This document shows, one piece after another, positions 56,859 to 64,000 of a stretch of DNA of 64,000 nucleotides; position 1 is the first letter of the stretch, and each line of letters starts with the position of its first letter. Where the stretch lies: assembly GCA_020161065.1 (NCBI GenBank), contig JAIUPH010000008.1, forward strand, positions 310,001 through 374,000, read 5' to 3'. Source of the DNA: Pseudomonadota bacterium. GTDB lineage: Bacteria; Pseudomonadota; Gammaproteobacteria; Burkholderiales; Burkholderiaceae_C. A program made the position numbers and the translations under genes. The notes under the pieces are model-generated. The model made no database searches, was not told the origin of the DNA, and was given only the letters and a program-made list of their open reading frames with translations.

Positions 56859-58745
56859 TCAGTTTTCGGTGGCCGGCCGGCCCGCATCGGCCTGCGGCTT
56901 CCACACCTGACCGATGGAGACCGACTTCAACCGCTTCTGGCGCCCGTACCACAGGTTGACCAGGCCGCGCGAGAACACCACGGCAGAGAACATCGAGGTC
57001 AGGATGCCCAGGCAGTGCACCACCGCGAAGCCGCGCACCGGGCCCGAGCCGAAGGCCAGCAGCGCCAGGCCGGCGATCAGCGTGGTGATGTTGGAGTCGA
57101 GGATGGTGCCCCAGGCGCGCTCGTAGCCCGCCGCGATGGCCGCCTGCGGCGGCGCGCCGCCGCGCAGCTCTTCGCGCACGCGCTCGTTGATCAGCACGTT
57201 GGCGTCGATCGCCATGCCCAGCGTCAGCGCGATGGCGGCGATGCCCGGCAGCGTCAGCGTGGCCTGCAGCATCGACAGCACGGCCACCAGCAGCAGCAGG
57301 TTGAAGCCCAGCGCCACGGTGGAGAACACGCCGAACAGCAGGTAGTAGGCGCACATGAACAGCGCGATCGCCGCGAAGCCGTAGGTGACGCTGTGGAAGC
57401 CCTTGGCGATGTTCTCGGCGCCCAGCGCCGGGCCGATGGTCTTCTCCTCGATGATCTCCATCGGCGCGGCCAGCGAGCCGGCGCGCAGCAGCAGCGCGGT
57501 GTCGGTGGCCTCGGCGGTGGTCATGCGGCCGGAGATCTGGAAGCGCGCGCCCAGCTCACTGCGGATCACCGGCGCGGTGACGACCTCGCCCTTGCCGCGC
57601 TCGAACAGCAGGATCGCCATGCGCTTGCCGACGTTGTCGCGCGTGACGTCGCGAATGATGCGCGCGCCCTTGGCGTCCACCGTCAGGTTGACCGTGGGCT
57701 CGTGCGTTTGGCCGTCGAAGCCGGGCTGCGCATCGCTCAGGTTGTCGCCCGTCAGCACCACCTGGCGGAAGACGATCAGCGGCTGGCCGCCGCGCTCGAC
57801 GAAGCGCTCGCTGCCGAAAGGCACCGGCCCGGCGCCGCGCGCCGCGGCCTGGGCCTCGGCGCTTTCGTTGACCATGCGCAGTTCCAGCGTGGCGGTGCGG
57901 CCAATGATGTCCTTGGCGCGCGCCGTGTCCTGCACGCCCGGCAGCTGCACGACGACGCGGTCGACGCCCTGCTGCTGGATCACCGGCTCGCTGGTGCCCA
58001 GTTCGTTGACGCGGTTGTGCAGCGTGGTGATGTTCTGCTTGAGTGCCTGCTCCTGCACCTTGAACGCCGACTCGGGCTTGAGCGTGCCGCGCAGCTTGGG
58101 GTCGCCGGCGCCTTCCTGCACGTCCTGCCAGGCCATCTCGGGCAGGTTGTCGCCGAGCACGTTGCGCGCCGCGTTGCGCGACTCGGCGTCGCGGAACGAG
58201 ACCTCCACCGCATTGCCGTCGCGCGCAATGCCGGTGTGGCGGATGTTCTTGTCGCGCAGCAGCGTGCGCATGTCGCTGCTGACCGACTCGGCCTTCTTGG
58301 CCAGCGCCGACTTCATGTCGACCTGCATCAGGAAGTGCACGCCGCCGCGCAGGTCCAGGCCCAGGAACATCGGCAGCGCGTGGATGCGCGCCAGCCAGGC
58401 CGGCGAGCGCGAGACCAGGTTCAGCGCGACGATGTAGCCGGGGTCGGCGGGGTCGGGGTTCAGCGCCTTGGAGACGGCGTCCTTGGCCTTGATCTGGGTG
58501 TCGGTGTCGGCGAAGCGCGCGCGCACCGAGTTGCCCTCCAACTGCACGAAGTCGGGCTTGACGCCGGCCTGCTGCAGCGCCTGCTCGACGCGCGCGGTGA
58601 CGGCGGGGTCGATCTTGACCGTCGCCTTGCCGCTGGACACCTGCACCGCAGGCGCCTCGCCGTAGAAGTTGGGCAGCGTGTACAGCAGCCCGATCACCAA
58701 CGCGATGGCGAGGATCGCGTACTTCCACCAGGGGTATCGGTTCAT
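56859..58745 (-). CDS. secD: Protein translocase subunit SecD
   Basis: SecF partner, 628 residues. It opens with a membrane segment (YAILAIALVIGLLYTLPNFYG), then a large periplasmic region with GLDLRGGVHFLMQVD, and five further helices with MAIDANVLINERVREEL and GSGPVRGFAV. The gene order yajC-secD-secF, with gaps of 12 and 15 nt, is canonical. Confidence 0.97.
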   Translation of the reverse strand: MNRYPWWKYAILAIALVIGLLYTLPNFYGEAPAVQVSSGKATVKIDPAVTARVEQALQQAGVKPDFVQLEGNSVRARFADTDTQIKAKDAVSKALNPDPADPGYIVALNLVSRSPAWLARIHALPMFLGLDLRGGVHFLMQVDMKSALAKKAESVSSDMRTLLRDKNIRHTGIARDGNAVEVSFRDAESRNAARNVLGDNLPEMAWQDVQEGAGDPKLRGTLKPESAFKVQEQALKQNITTLHNRVNELGTSEPVIQQQGVDRVVVQLPGVQDTARAKDIIGRTATLELRMVNESAEAQAAARGAGPVPFGSERFVERGGQPLIVFRQVVLTGDNLSDAQPGFDGQTHEPTVNLTVDAKGARIIRDVTRDNVGKRMAILLFERGKGEVVTAPVIRSELGARFQISGRMTTAEATDTALLLRAGSLAAPMEIIEEKTIGPALGAENIAKGFHSVTYGFAAIALFMCAYYLLFGVFSTVALGFNLLLLVAVLSMLQATLTLPGIAAIALTLGMAIDANVLINERVREELRGGAPPQAAIAAGYERAWGTILDSNITTLIAGLALLAFGSGPVRGFAVVHCLGILTSMFSAVVFSRGLVNLWYGRQKRLKSVSIGQVWKPQADAGRPATEN

Positions 58746-58757
58746 GGCCCCGGCGGC

Positions 58758-59078
58758 TTACTTGAACGTGCCCTTGGGCAGCACCTGGATGATCGACGGC
58801 CGCTGCACCTGCAGTTCGACGCCGTTGGCCACCTCGACATGGACGAACGACTCGCCGATCTTGGCGATGCGCCCGATCACGCCGCCGGCGATGACCACCT
58901 CGTCGCCCTTGGCCAGCGCCTCGATCATCGCCTTGTGCTCCTTCTGCTTCTTCATCTGCGGGCGGATCATGATGAAGTAGAGCACCACGAACATCAGCAC
59001 CAGCGGTGCGAAGCTGAGCAGCGATTCGGCGCCGCCGGCGGCGGGGGCGCCCTGGGCGTAGGCGTTGGAGATGAACAC
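58758..59078 (-). CDS. yajC: Preprotein translocase subunit YajC
   Basis: A 106-residue SecDF accessory protein with one membrane helix (LLSFAPLVLMFVVLYFIMI), then RPQMKKQKEHKAMIEALAKGDEV-type core and GGVIGRIAKI. It starts the yajC-secD-secF operon. In most proteobacteria tgt lies directly upstream; here the neighbour is a divergent polysaccharide gene. Confidence 0.96.
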   Translation of the reverse strand: MFISNAYAQGAPAAGGAESLLSFAPLVLMFVVLYFIMIRPQMKKQKEHKAMIEALAKGDEVVIAGGVIGRIAKIGESFVHVEVANGVELQVQRPSIIQVLPKGTFK

Positions 59079-59203
59079 GTGCAGGATCCTTCAGATAGGC
59101 CCGCCTCGCGCGGGCAAGCCGACAATTTTAGGGGCTAGGCCGATCCGGCCGGGGCACACTCCGGTGCGGCGCCGTATTCGCGCCCATCAGCACCTCTCGT
59201 GAC

Positions 59204-60202
59204 ATGAGAACCAAGGTCTTCCTCACCATCGACACCGAGTTCAGCATCGGCGGCGCATTCCGGTCCGCCGACGGCGCCTTGCCCATCGGCGACCAGAACG
59301 TCCTGTGCAATGTCGGCGGCAGGTCCGAAGGGCTGGGCTTCATGCTCGAAACCTTCAAAACACACGGCCTGGAGGCCACTTTCTTCGTCGAAGCGCTGCA
59401 GGCGACGTATTTCGGCGACGAACCGATGGCGGCGCTGGCGCGGCGCATCGGCGCGGCCGGGCACGACGTGCAGCTTCACCTGCACCCGGTGTGGACCTAT
59501 TTCGAACACCCGCAATGGCGGCAACAGCTGGCCACCGTCCGCCCCACCGACAACATGCACGAGCGGCCGCTGGCGCAACTGGTGCAATGGCTGCAGCGCG
59601 GCCGAGAAGCCCTGATTCGCTGGGGTCTTCCGGCCCCGATCGCCCTGCGCACCGGCAACCTGATGGTCGATCGCAATGTCTACCGCGCCATGGCCAGCGT
59701 CGGCATGACCGTGGCTTCCAACGTGGCGCGCGCGGTGTTCGAACCCGGCGACGCCGCCTTGCGCCTGAATGCTGGCATCCATTGGGTCGACGGCGTCCTC
59801 GAGCTTCCCGTGCTGACCTATGCCGATCTGGCCGTCGGCGCGCGCCAGCGGCGCAAGGCGCTCACCATCACCGGCACCTCGCTGGCCGAGGCGACCTGTT
59901 TGCTCGACCGCGCTCACCGCGCGGGCCTGCAGGCGGTGGTGCTGCTGACCCATTGCCACGAGTTCGTCAAGGGCGACATGCGCGGCAACCTGGCCGCCAA
60001 CCGCGTCAACCAGCGGCGCCTGGCCGGCATCTGCCGCTACCTGCAGCGCTCGCAAGACCGCTTCGAGGTCACCACCATGGGCCGCATGGCCGGCTGGCCG
60101 CAGCAGGCCCCTGCTTCCGACGACCCGCTGATCGGCGTTCCCGCGCCGCTGGCGGTGGGCCGCATGCTGCAGAACAAGCTCAATGAATTTCAATGGTACT
60201 GA
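59204..60202 (+). CDS. Polysaccharide deacetylase, WbmS family
   Basis: A 332-residue NodB-fold-like protein. It opens KVFLTIDTEFSIGGAF with Asp10 in the metal-site position, and has GHDVQLHLHPVWTYF with the histidine pair near residues 93-95. TGNLMVDRNVYRAM and LLTHCHEFVKGDM complete the family pattern. WbmS belongs to the Bordetella O-antigen cluster, where it is thought to deacetylate an amino sugar. The next gene is an N-acetyltransferase, a good partner. There is no signal peptide, so it acts in the cytoplasm. Confidence 0.83.
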   Translation: MRTKVFLTIDTEFSIGGAFRSADGALPIGDQNVLCNVGGRSEGLGFMLETFKTHGLEATFFVEALQATYFGDEPMAALARRIGAAGHDVQLHLHPVWTYFEHPQWRQQLATVRPTDNMHERPLAQLVQWLQRGREALIRWGLPAPIALRTGNLMVDRNVYRAMASVGMTVASNVARAVFEPGDAALRLNAGIHWVDGVLELPVLTYADLAVGARQRRKALTITGTSLAEATCLLDRAHRAGLQAVVLLTHCHEFVKGDMRGNLAANRVNQRRLAGICRYLQRSQDRFEVTTMGRMAGWPQQAPASDDPLIGVPAPLAVGRMLQNKLNEFQWY

Positions 60203-60258
60203 GTGCCCACAGGTCCGGGCCGGCCCGGCCTTGCCCGTGAGCCAATGACCGCAACGCC

Positions 60259-61158
60259 ATGAGCCCGCTCGAAATCGTCTCCGGCCTCGCGCTGCGCCAC
60301 CTCAAGGGCAGCCGCGTCAGCGCGCTGCGCGACGCCTACTTCTCGTTGCGCACGCGCCTGTCGCCGGCGCTGCGGCTGATCCACGGGCAGTTCGACGCCG
60401 CCGAACTGCGCCGCCATCTGGTCGAGCGTGTCGGCGACGACTGGCAGGTGCTGATGGTGCACAGCTCGGTCAACCACATGAAGCCGATGTACACCGGCAC
60501 GCCCCTCGAACTGGTGCGCATGCTGGTGGACTGGTGCGGGCCGCAGCGCACGCTGGCGATGCCGGCCTTCTACTTCGGCGACCCCGAGGTGGGCGGCGCT
60601 TTCGACACCTTCAAGCGCAACCCCCGCTTCGACCTGCGCCGAACGCCGTCACAGATGGGGCTGGCCACCGAGTTGTTCCGCCGCATGCCCGGGGTGCTGC
60701 AAAGCCGCCACCCGGTCTATCGCGTGGCGGCGCTGGGACCGCTGGCCGCCGACATCACGGCAGGCCACGAGCGGGCGTCGACGCCCGCCGGGCTGGGAAC
60801 GCCGTTCGAGGCGATGGCGCGGCTGGACGCGCGCATCATCGGCATCGGCAAGCCGATCCAGGTGCTGACCCAGGCTCACCACGTCGAAGGGGCTATGGGC
60901 GATGCATTCCCGGTGCCCTGCACCGTGGGCGAACCGCTGCCGATGACGCTGGTCGACCGCGACGAGGAGATCGCCTTCCTGCTGCCGCGACGCTCGTACC
61001 AGGGGCGCTTCAACATCTGGCGTTTGCGCAAGCTGATGCGGCGCGACAGCCTGCGCGAATGGACGTTCCACCACGTGCCCTTCTTCGCGTCCAGCGCCAG
61101 GGACGTGACGGACCAGCTCACCGCCGCCGCGCAGCGCGGTCAGACGCTGTACGAATGA
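60259..61158 (+). CDS. AAC(3)-family N-acetyltransferase, probable sugar modification enzyme
   Basis: A 299-residue homologue of aminoglycoside 3-N-acetyltransferases. Family features are LMVHSSVNHM, TLAMPAFYFG, the SRHPVYRVAALGPLA motif holding the conserved His, ERASTPAGLGTPFEAM and RIIGIGKP. The setting beside a WbmS deacetylase points to acylation of an amino group on a surface sugar, not to drug resistance. The last 19 nt overlap the convergent acyltransferase 3 gene. Confidence 0.85.
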   Translation: MSPLEIVSGLALRHLKGSRVSALRDAYFSLRTRLSPALRLIHGQFDAAELRRHLVERVGDDWQVLMVHSSVNHMKPMYTGTPLELVRMLVDWCGPQRTLAMPAFYFGDPEVGGAFDTFKRNPRFDLRRTPSQMGLATELFRRMPGVLQSRHPVYRVAALGPLAADITAGHERASTPAGLGTPFEAMARLDARIIGIGKPIQVLTQAHHVEGAMGDAFPVPCTVGEPLPMTLVDRDEEIAFLLPRRSYQGRFNIWRLRKLMRRDSLREWTFHHVPFFASSARDVTDQLTAAAQRGQTLYE

Positions 61159-62246
61159 TCGCGGCTGCCGGTCAGCCGGCGCCGGATCCATGCCGTCAGC
61201 CCGCGGCGCCGGTTCTCGGTCACGGCGCCGATCAGGCCGACCGAGGCGGCCACCAGCAGCGTCGTCAGCAGCCACGCCGTGTAGCCCTTGTTGTCGAGGC
61301 GCAGCACCGAGCCCCAGAACAGGAACAGCGGCTGGTGCAGCAGGTACAGCGTGAAGGTGTAGGCGGCCAGCAGGCGGATCGGCCGCTCGCAGACGACCAG
61401 CACCTGGCCGACCACCGGCGCGACCTTGCGCATGCCGGCGAAGTGCAGCATCACCAGCAGCCCGAGCAGGTAATCACCGAGGAAGAAGCGCGAGAACGTG
61501 AACTCGATGAACCGCGTCTTGCCGACCAGCGCCTCGAACACGGCGCCGGCGCGATGCTCGACATCGAGTTGCAGGTAGCACGCGATGCCGATCACGGTGC
61601 CGACCACCAGCACCCAGGCGGTGCGCAGCGAGATGTCCGCCAAGCGCTGCCAGCGGTACAGCACCACCCCCATCGCCCACACCGGCGCCAGCAGCAGCAG
61701 CTTGGGGCCCAGCAGCAGCGCCAGCGCGGCGATCACCAGCCAGGCCTTGCGCCGAGGCAGGAAGACCAGCGCCCCGAAAGCCACGTAGTACCAGAACTCG
61801 TAGCAGATCGACCAGTACGGCACGTTGGAGAAGCTGGTGATCGAGACGAACCAGGCCTCGTTGAGCATCAGCAGGCTGCCGGCAATGCGCGGCAGGAAGC
61901 GGTCGAAGGGGTAGCCGCTGTAGACGTCCGGCAGCAGCTGGCGGCCGATGCTGTCGAGCACCACCGTCAGCACCAGCGCCGGCAGCGCGACCGAGTACAC
62001 GCGCGACAAGCGGCTGGCGGTGAACGATGCCCAGTCGCGCTCCTTGGTCGCCGTCACGTAGGTGATGACGTAGCCCGAGAGCACGAAGAACACGATGACC
62101 GAGCTGTGCCCCAGCTGGCTGGCCGGCAGGATGGGCTCGACGAGCCAGCGCTGGTTGGAGTGGTACAGGTAGACCAGGCAGGCCGCCCCGAACCGCACCA
62201 CGTCGAGGTAGAGGGAAAACGTCTTGGGGATCGCAGGGCTGCTCAT
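61140..62246 (-). CDS. Acyltransferase 3 family membrane protein (O-antigen/exopolysaccharide acetyltransferase)
   Basis: A 368-residue integral membrane acyltransferase with about ten hydrophobic segments. The motif region at the N terminus is YLDVVRFGAACLVYLYHSNQ (usual R-x10-H arrangement), followed by VIVFFVLSGYVI and FTASRLSRVYSVALPALV. The C-terminal part has LYLLHQPLFLF. It O-acetylates surface carbohydrates. The start overlaps the SGNH gene (ATGA), with MBOAT further upstream, giving a three-gene acylation operon. Confidence 0.9.
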   Translation of the reverse strand: MSSPAIPKTFSLYLDVVRFGAACLVYLYHSNQRWLVEPILPASQLGHSSVIVFFVLSGYVITYVTATKERDWASFTASRLSRVYSVALPALVLTVVLDSIGRQLLPDVYSGYPFDRFLPRIAGSLLMLNEAWFVSITSFSNVPYWSICYEFWYYVAFGALVFLPRRKAWLVIAALALLLGPKLLLLAPVWAMGVVLYRWQRLADISLRTAWVLVVGTVIGIACYLQLDVEHRAGAVFEALVGKTRFIEFTFSRFFLGDYLLGLLVMLHFAGMRKVAPVVGQVLVVCERPIRLLAAYTFTLYLLHQPLFLFWGSVLRLDNKGYTAWLLTTLLVAASVGLIGAVTENRRRGLTAWIRRRLTGSRDHSYSV

Positions 62247-63310
62247 CGCTGGACCTCGGGCCCCGTCCGGTCGGCCGCCAGCGCCTTTGCCGCAGCGTCC
62301 GCGAACAGGCGATAACACAGGGCGTTGGGGTGGCCATCATAGGGGCCGATCTCCAGCGACAGGTGCGAACTTGCGAAATGTTTGGCGAACAACGGCTCCA
62401 CGTCGACGACCTGCAGGCCCGCGGCGCGCGCGCGCTGCATGAACGCCTGGCGCTGCGCATCCGCCGGCACGCGGCCCTGCGCCAGCGCCCGCCGGTCGGC
62501 ATCGACGAGCAGCAGCAGCCGCCCGTCGCGGAAGGGCTGGATGCGCTCGACGAACGCCGCCAGCACGGCGTCGAAGGCAGCGGGCGACAAGCGCGGCCCA
62601 TCGGCGGCGCGGTCGGCAGGCGCTCCCGGCGCTGCCGGGGCGTGCGGCTCGGTGCGCTTGAAGAGCGTGCCGAGCAGGCGCGCCGGGTCCAGCTTGAGCT
62701 GGCTGGCCACGTAGCGCGCCAGCGCCGACTGCCGCAACCAGCGCTTCACCGTCGACGCCGGCGGCTGCAGTTCGGTGCGGGGCGCCAGGCTCGCTGGGTC
62801 GAGGCACTGGCTGGCCACGTTGCCCGACCCGCACATCGCCTGCCAGATGTCGCCGCGCTCGATCAGCACGACGAAGTCGCGGATCTGCAGCCGCTCGTGC
62901 GCGAAGCGGATGCGCTCGGCATAGTCGAGCAGCGAGCTGCCGGCGGTGCCCATCGAATACACCGGGCGCCGGCCGTCCAGTGCGGCTTCGAGCTGCTGCG
63001 CCGGACGGTCCTTCGGCACCAGGCTGGCCGCGTCGACGAAGCTGTCGCCAATCAGCGCCACGGCGTTGGGGTCGGGCTTGAAGCTGCGCTCGGCAACGAA
63101 GCCCATCTCGTTGGTGCGCAGGCGTTGCGCGTTGCGCAGGTCCCAGCCGGTGGCGTAGTCGGTCTCCAGCAGCGGCTGGAAGGTGGGGATCTTCGGGTCG
63201 ACGTAGGTGCCGACCCGTGTCGCGCCGGACACCGGCAGCACGCGCAGCAGCAGCTCGCAAGCCAACAGCAGGGCCAGCGTGCCGAGGACGAAGCCGGAGA
63301 GGACGCGCAT
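62243..63310 (-). CDS. SGNH-fold (AlgX/DltD-like) exported protein
   Basis: A 355-residue protein with an N-terminal membrane or signal segment (LSGFVLGTLALLLACELLLRVL). It has the SGNH block I ALIGDSFVDA, then YSMGTAGSSLLDYA and VVLIERGDIW; block V is GPYDGHPNALCYRLFADA. This is the usual partner of an MBOAT acyltransferase in polysaccharide O-acetylation, acting in the periplasm. It lies 2 nt downstream of MBOAT and overlaps the next gene by ATGA. Confidence 0.85.
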   Translation of the reverse strand: MRVLSGFVLGTLALLLACELLLRVLPVSGATRVGTYVDPKIPTFQPLLETDYATGWDLRNAQRLRTNEMGFVAERSFKPDPNAVALIGDSFVDAASLVPKDRPAQQLEAALDGRRPVYSMGTAGSSLLDYAERIRFAHERLQIRDFVVLIERGDIWQAMCGSGNVASQCLDPASLAPRTELQPPASTVKRWLRQSALARYVASQLKLDPARLLGTLFKRTEPHAPAAPGAPADRAADGPRLSPAAFDAVLAAFVERIQPFRDGRLLLLVDADRRALAQGRVPADAQRQAFMQRARAAGLQVVDVEPLFAKHFASSHLSLEIGPYDGHPNALCYRLFADAAAKALAADRTGPEVQR

Positions 63311-63312
63311 CG

Positions 63313-64000
63313 TCAGAAGTTGAAGTAGATGAAGGCGCTGACCGAGTCACGCGCCGCGTTCAACACCACCAGCAGCAGCGTTGCCGTCAAGGCGGCACCG
63401 CCGAGCCAGCCGCGCTGGAAGGCGCCGCGTGCGGCCAGCGCCTGCATCTGCTGGCCGATGCGGTTGCTGTTGGGCAGCAGGCAGGCGATGAACGCCAGCA
63501 CCGCGCACCAGCCGGCCCCCGTGCCGGCGTGTAGTCCGGCGTTCCACAACAGCGGATGAACCTCGGTCGGCGGCGTCAGCCCCGCCATGCCTTGCAGCAT
63601 GCGCCCGGCGCCGCCCAGCGAGGTGGCGCGGAACAACACCCAGGCCACGACCACCGCCAGCATGGTCAGCGCCCAGCCGAACAGGCTGAAGGCCCGGCTG
63701 CCGTCGAGCCGCCGGCACAGCGCCGCGCCGCAGACGGCACGGAAGGCGTGGTTGACCATCAGGTACAGCCCGTGCAGCGCGCCCCAGATCACGAACGACC
63801 AGCTCGCGCCGTGCCAGAGGCCGCCCAGCACCATCGTGATCGCCAGGTTGGCGTAGCGCCGCACGCTGCCGTGACGGTTGCCGCCGAGCGCGATGTACAG
63901 GTAGTCGCGCAGGAAGTTCGACAGCGAAATGTGCCAGCGGCGCCAGAAGTCGCTGATGCTCGTGGCCTTGTAGGGCGAGTCGAAATTGAACGGCAGCCTG
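63313..64000 (-). CDS. MBOAT family O-acyltransferase (AlgI-like), 5' end cut by window edge
   Basis: The C-terminal 228 codons of a membrane-bound O-acyltransferase. Visible are FNFDSPYKATSISDFWRRWH, ISLSNFLRDYLYIALGGNRHG, and the active-site histidine of VLGGLWHGASWSFVIWG. Several membrane helices follow. AlgI-like proteins move acetyl groups across the membrane to the SGNH partner. The frame is open to the window end, so the start lies outside. Confidence 0.93.
   Translation of the reverse strand, partial: RLPFNFDSPYKATSISDFWRRWHISLSNFLRDYLYIALGGNRHGSVRRYANLAITMVLGGLWHGASWSFVIWGALHGLYLMVNHAFRAVCGAALCRRLDGSRAFSLFGWALTMLAVVVAWVLFRATSLGGAGRMLQGMAGLTPPTEVHPLLWNAGLHAGTGAGWCAVLAFIACLLPNSNRIGQQMQALAARGAFQRGWLGGAALTATLLLVVLNAARDSVSAFIYFNF

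Noticed and set aside
60259-61158. AAC(3) homologue as an aminoglycoside resistance gene
   Set aside because: The divergence from resistance enzymes and the WbmS/O-acetylation setting favour a sugar substrate.

Overview
The window is about 70% GC or higher, densely coded and looks like a betaproteobacterial chromosome, order Burkholderiales (Rubrivivax/Leptothrix/Ideonella-like). The evidence is the gene families and gene order: dapF-DUF484-xerC below two LpxL-type acyltransferases, an SAH riboswitch before ahcY-metF, DUF2917 divergent from a LysR gene, a pgk/pyk/fba/purEK/sua5 neighbourhood, def-fmt beside lysM-dprA-smg, and yajC-secD-secF. No rRNA, tRNA, CRISPR array, insertion sequence or complete prophage was seen.

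Layout. 0-5.7 kb (minus): M48 protease (cut by the window edge), xerC, DUF484, dapF, two lipid A acyltransferases. 5.7-10.2 kb: metK flanked by strongly folding sequence, a globin-coupled sensor of DosC type with a degenerate GGDEF motif, a divergent orphan winged-helix regulator and a small hypothetical gene. 10.2-14.4 kb: MBL hydrolase, YcaQ/AlkX-type glycosylase, HAD hydrolase, PPK2. 14.4-16.9 kb: SAH riboswitch, ahcY, metF and two terminators; with metK this is the activated methyl cycle. 17-29.9 kb: ompW, 5-FTHF cyclo-ligase, DUF2917/LysR, slt, GST, cca, FHA-EAL protein, MidA-like methyltransferase, folM-folB-ttcA-DUF4136, DUF6279 lipoprotein. 29.9-37.4 kb: glmU, then udg/rimI/tsaB, a SemiSWEET, an SGNH lipoprotein and sua5-purK-purE.

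37.0-38.9 kb is a clear compositional break: an orphan helical-repeat gene at roughly 42-50% GC sits where purC is expected, and the 5' part of purE shares the foreign-looking codon use. A SWIB-domain protein with a histone-H1-like tail follows. 39.4-47 kb holds fba, a wHTH-HATPase-DUF4325 protein, pyk, a malic enzyme with phosphotransacetylase domain, and pgk. 47-53.3 kb: azlCD, a lipoprotein, fmt-def, lysM-dprA-smg. 53.4-59.1 kb: DUF1631, secF, secD, yajC. From 59.2 kb to the right edge lies a surface-polysaccharide modification group: WbmS-type deacetylase, AAC(3)-like N-acetyltransferase, acyltransferase 3, SGNH protein and an MBOAT cut by the edge.

Two habits recur. Operon genes are often joined by 4-nt GTGA or ATGA overlaps. 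Several genes have a -10-like hexamer only 6-7 nt before the ATG and no Shine-Dalgarno, which suggests leaderless mRNAs. I see no single unmistakably new system. The best candidates for novelty are the AT-rich insertion at purE, the folded elements around metK, the degenerate DosC with its divergent regulator, and the DUF4325 switch protein.
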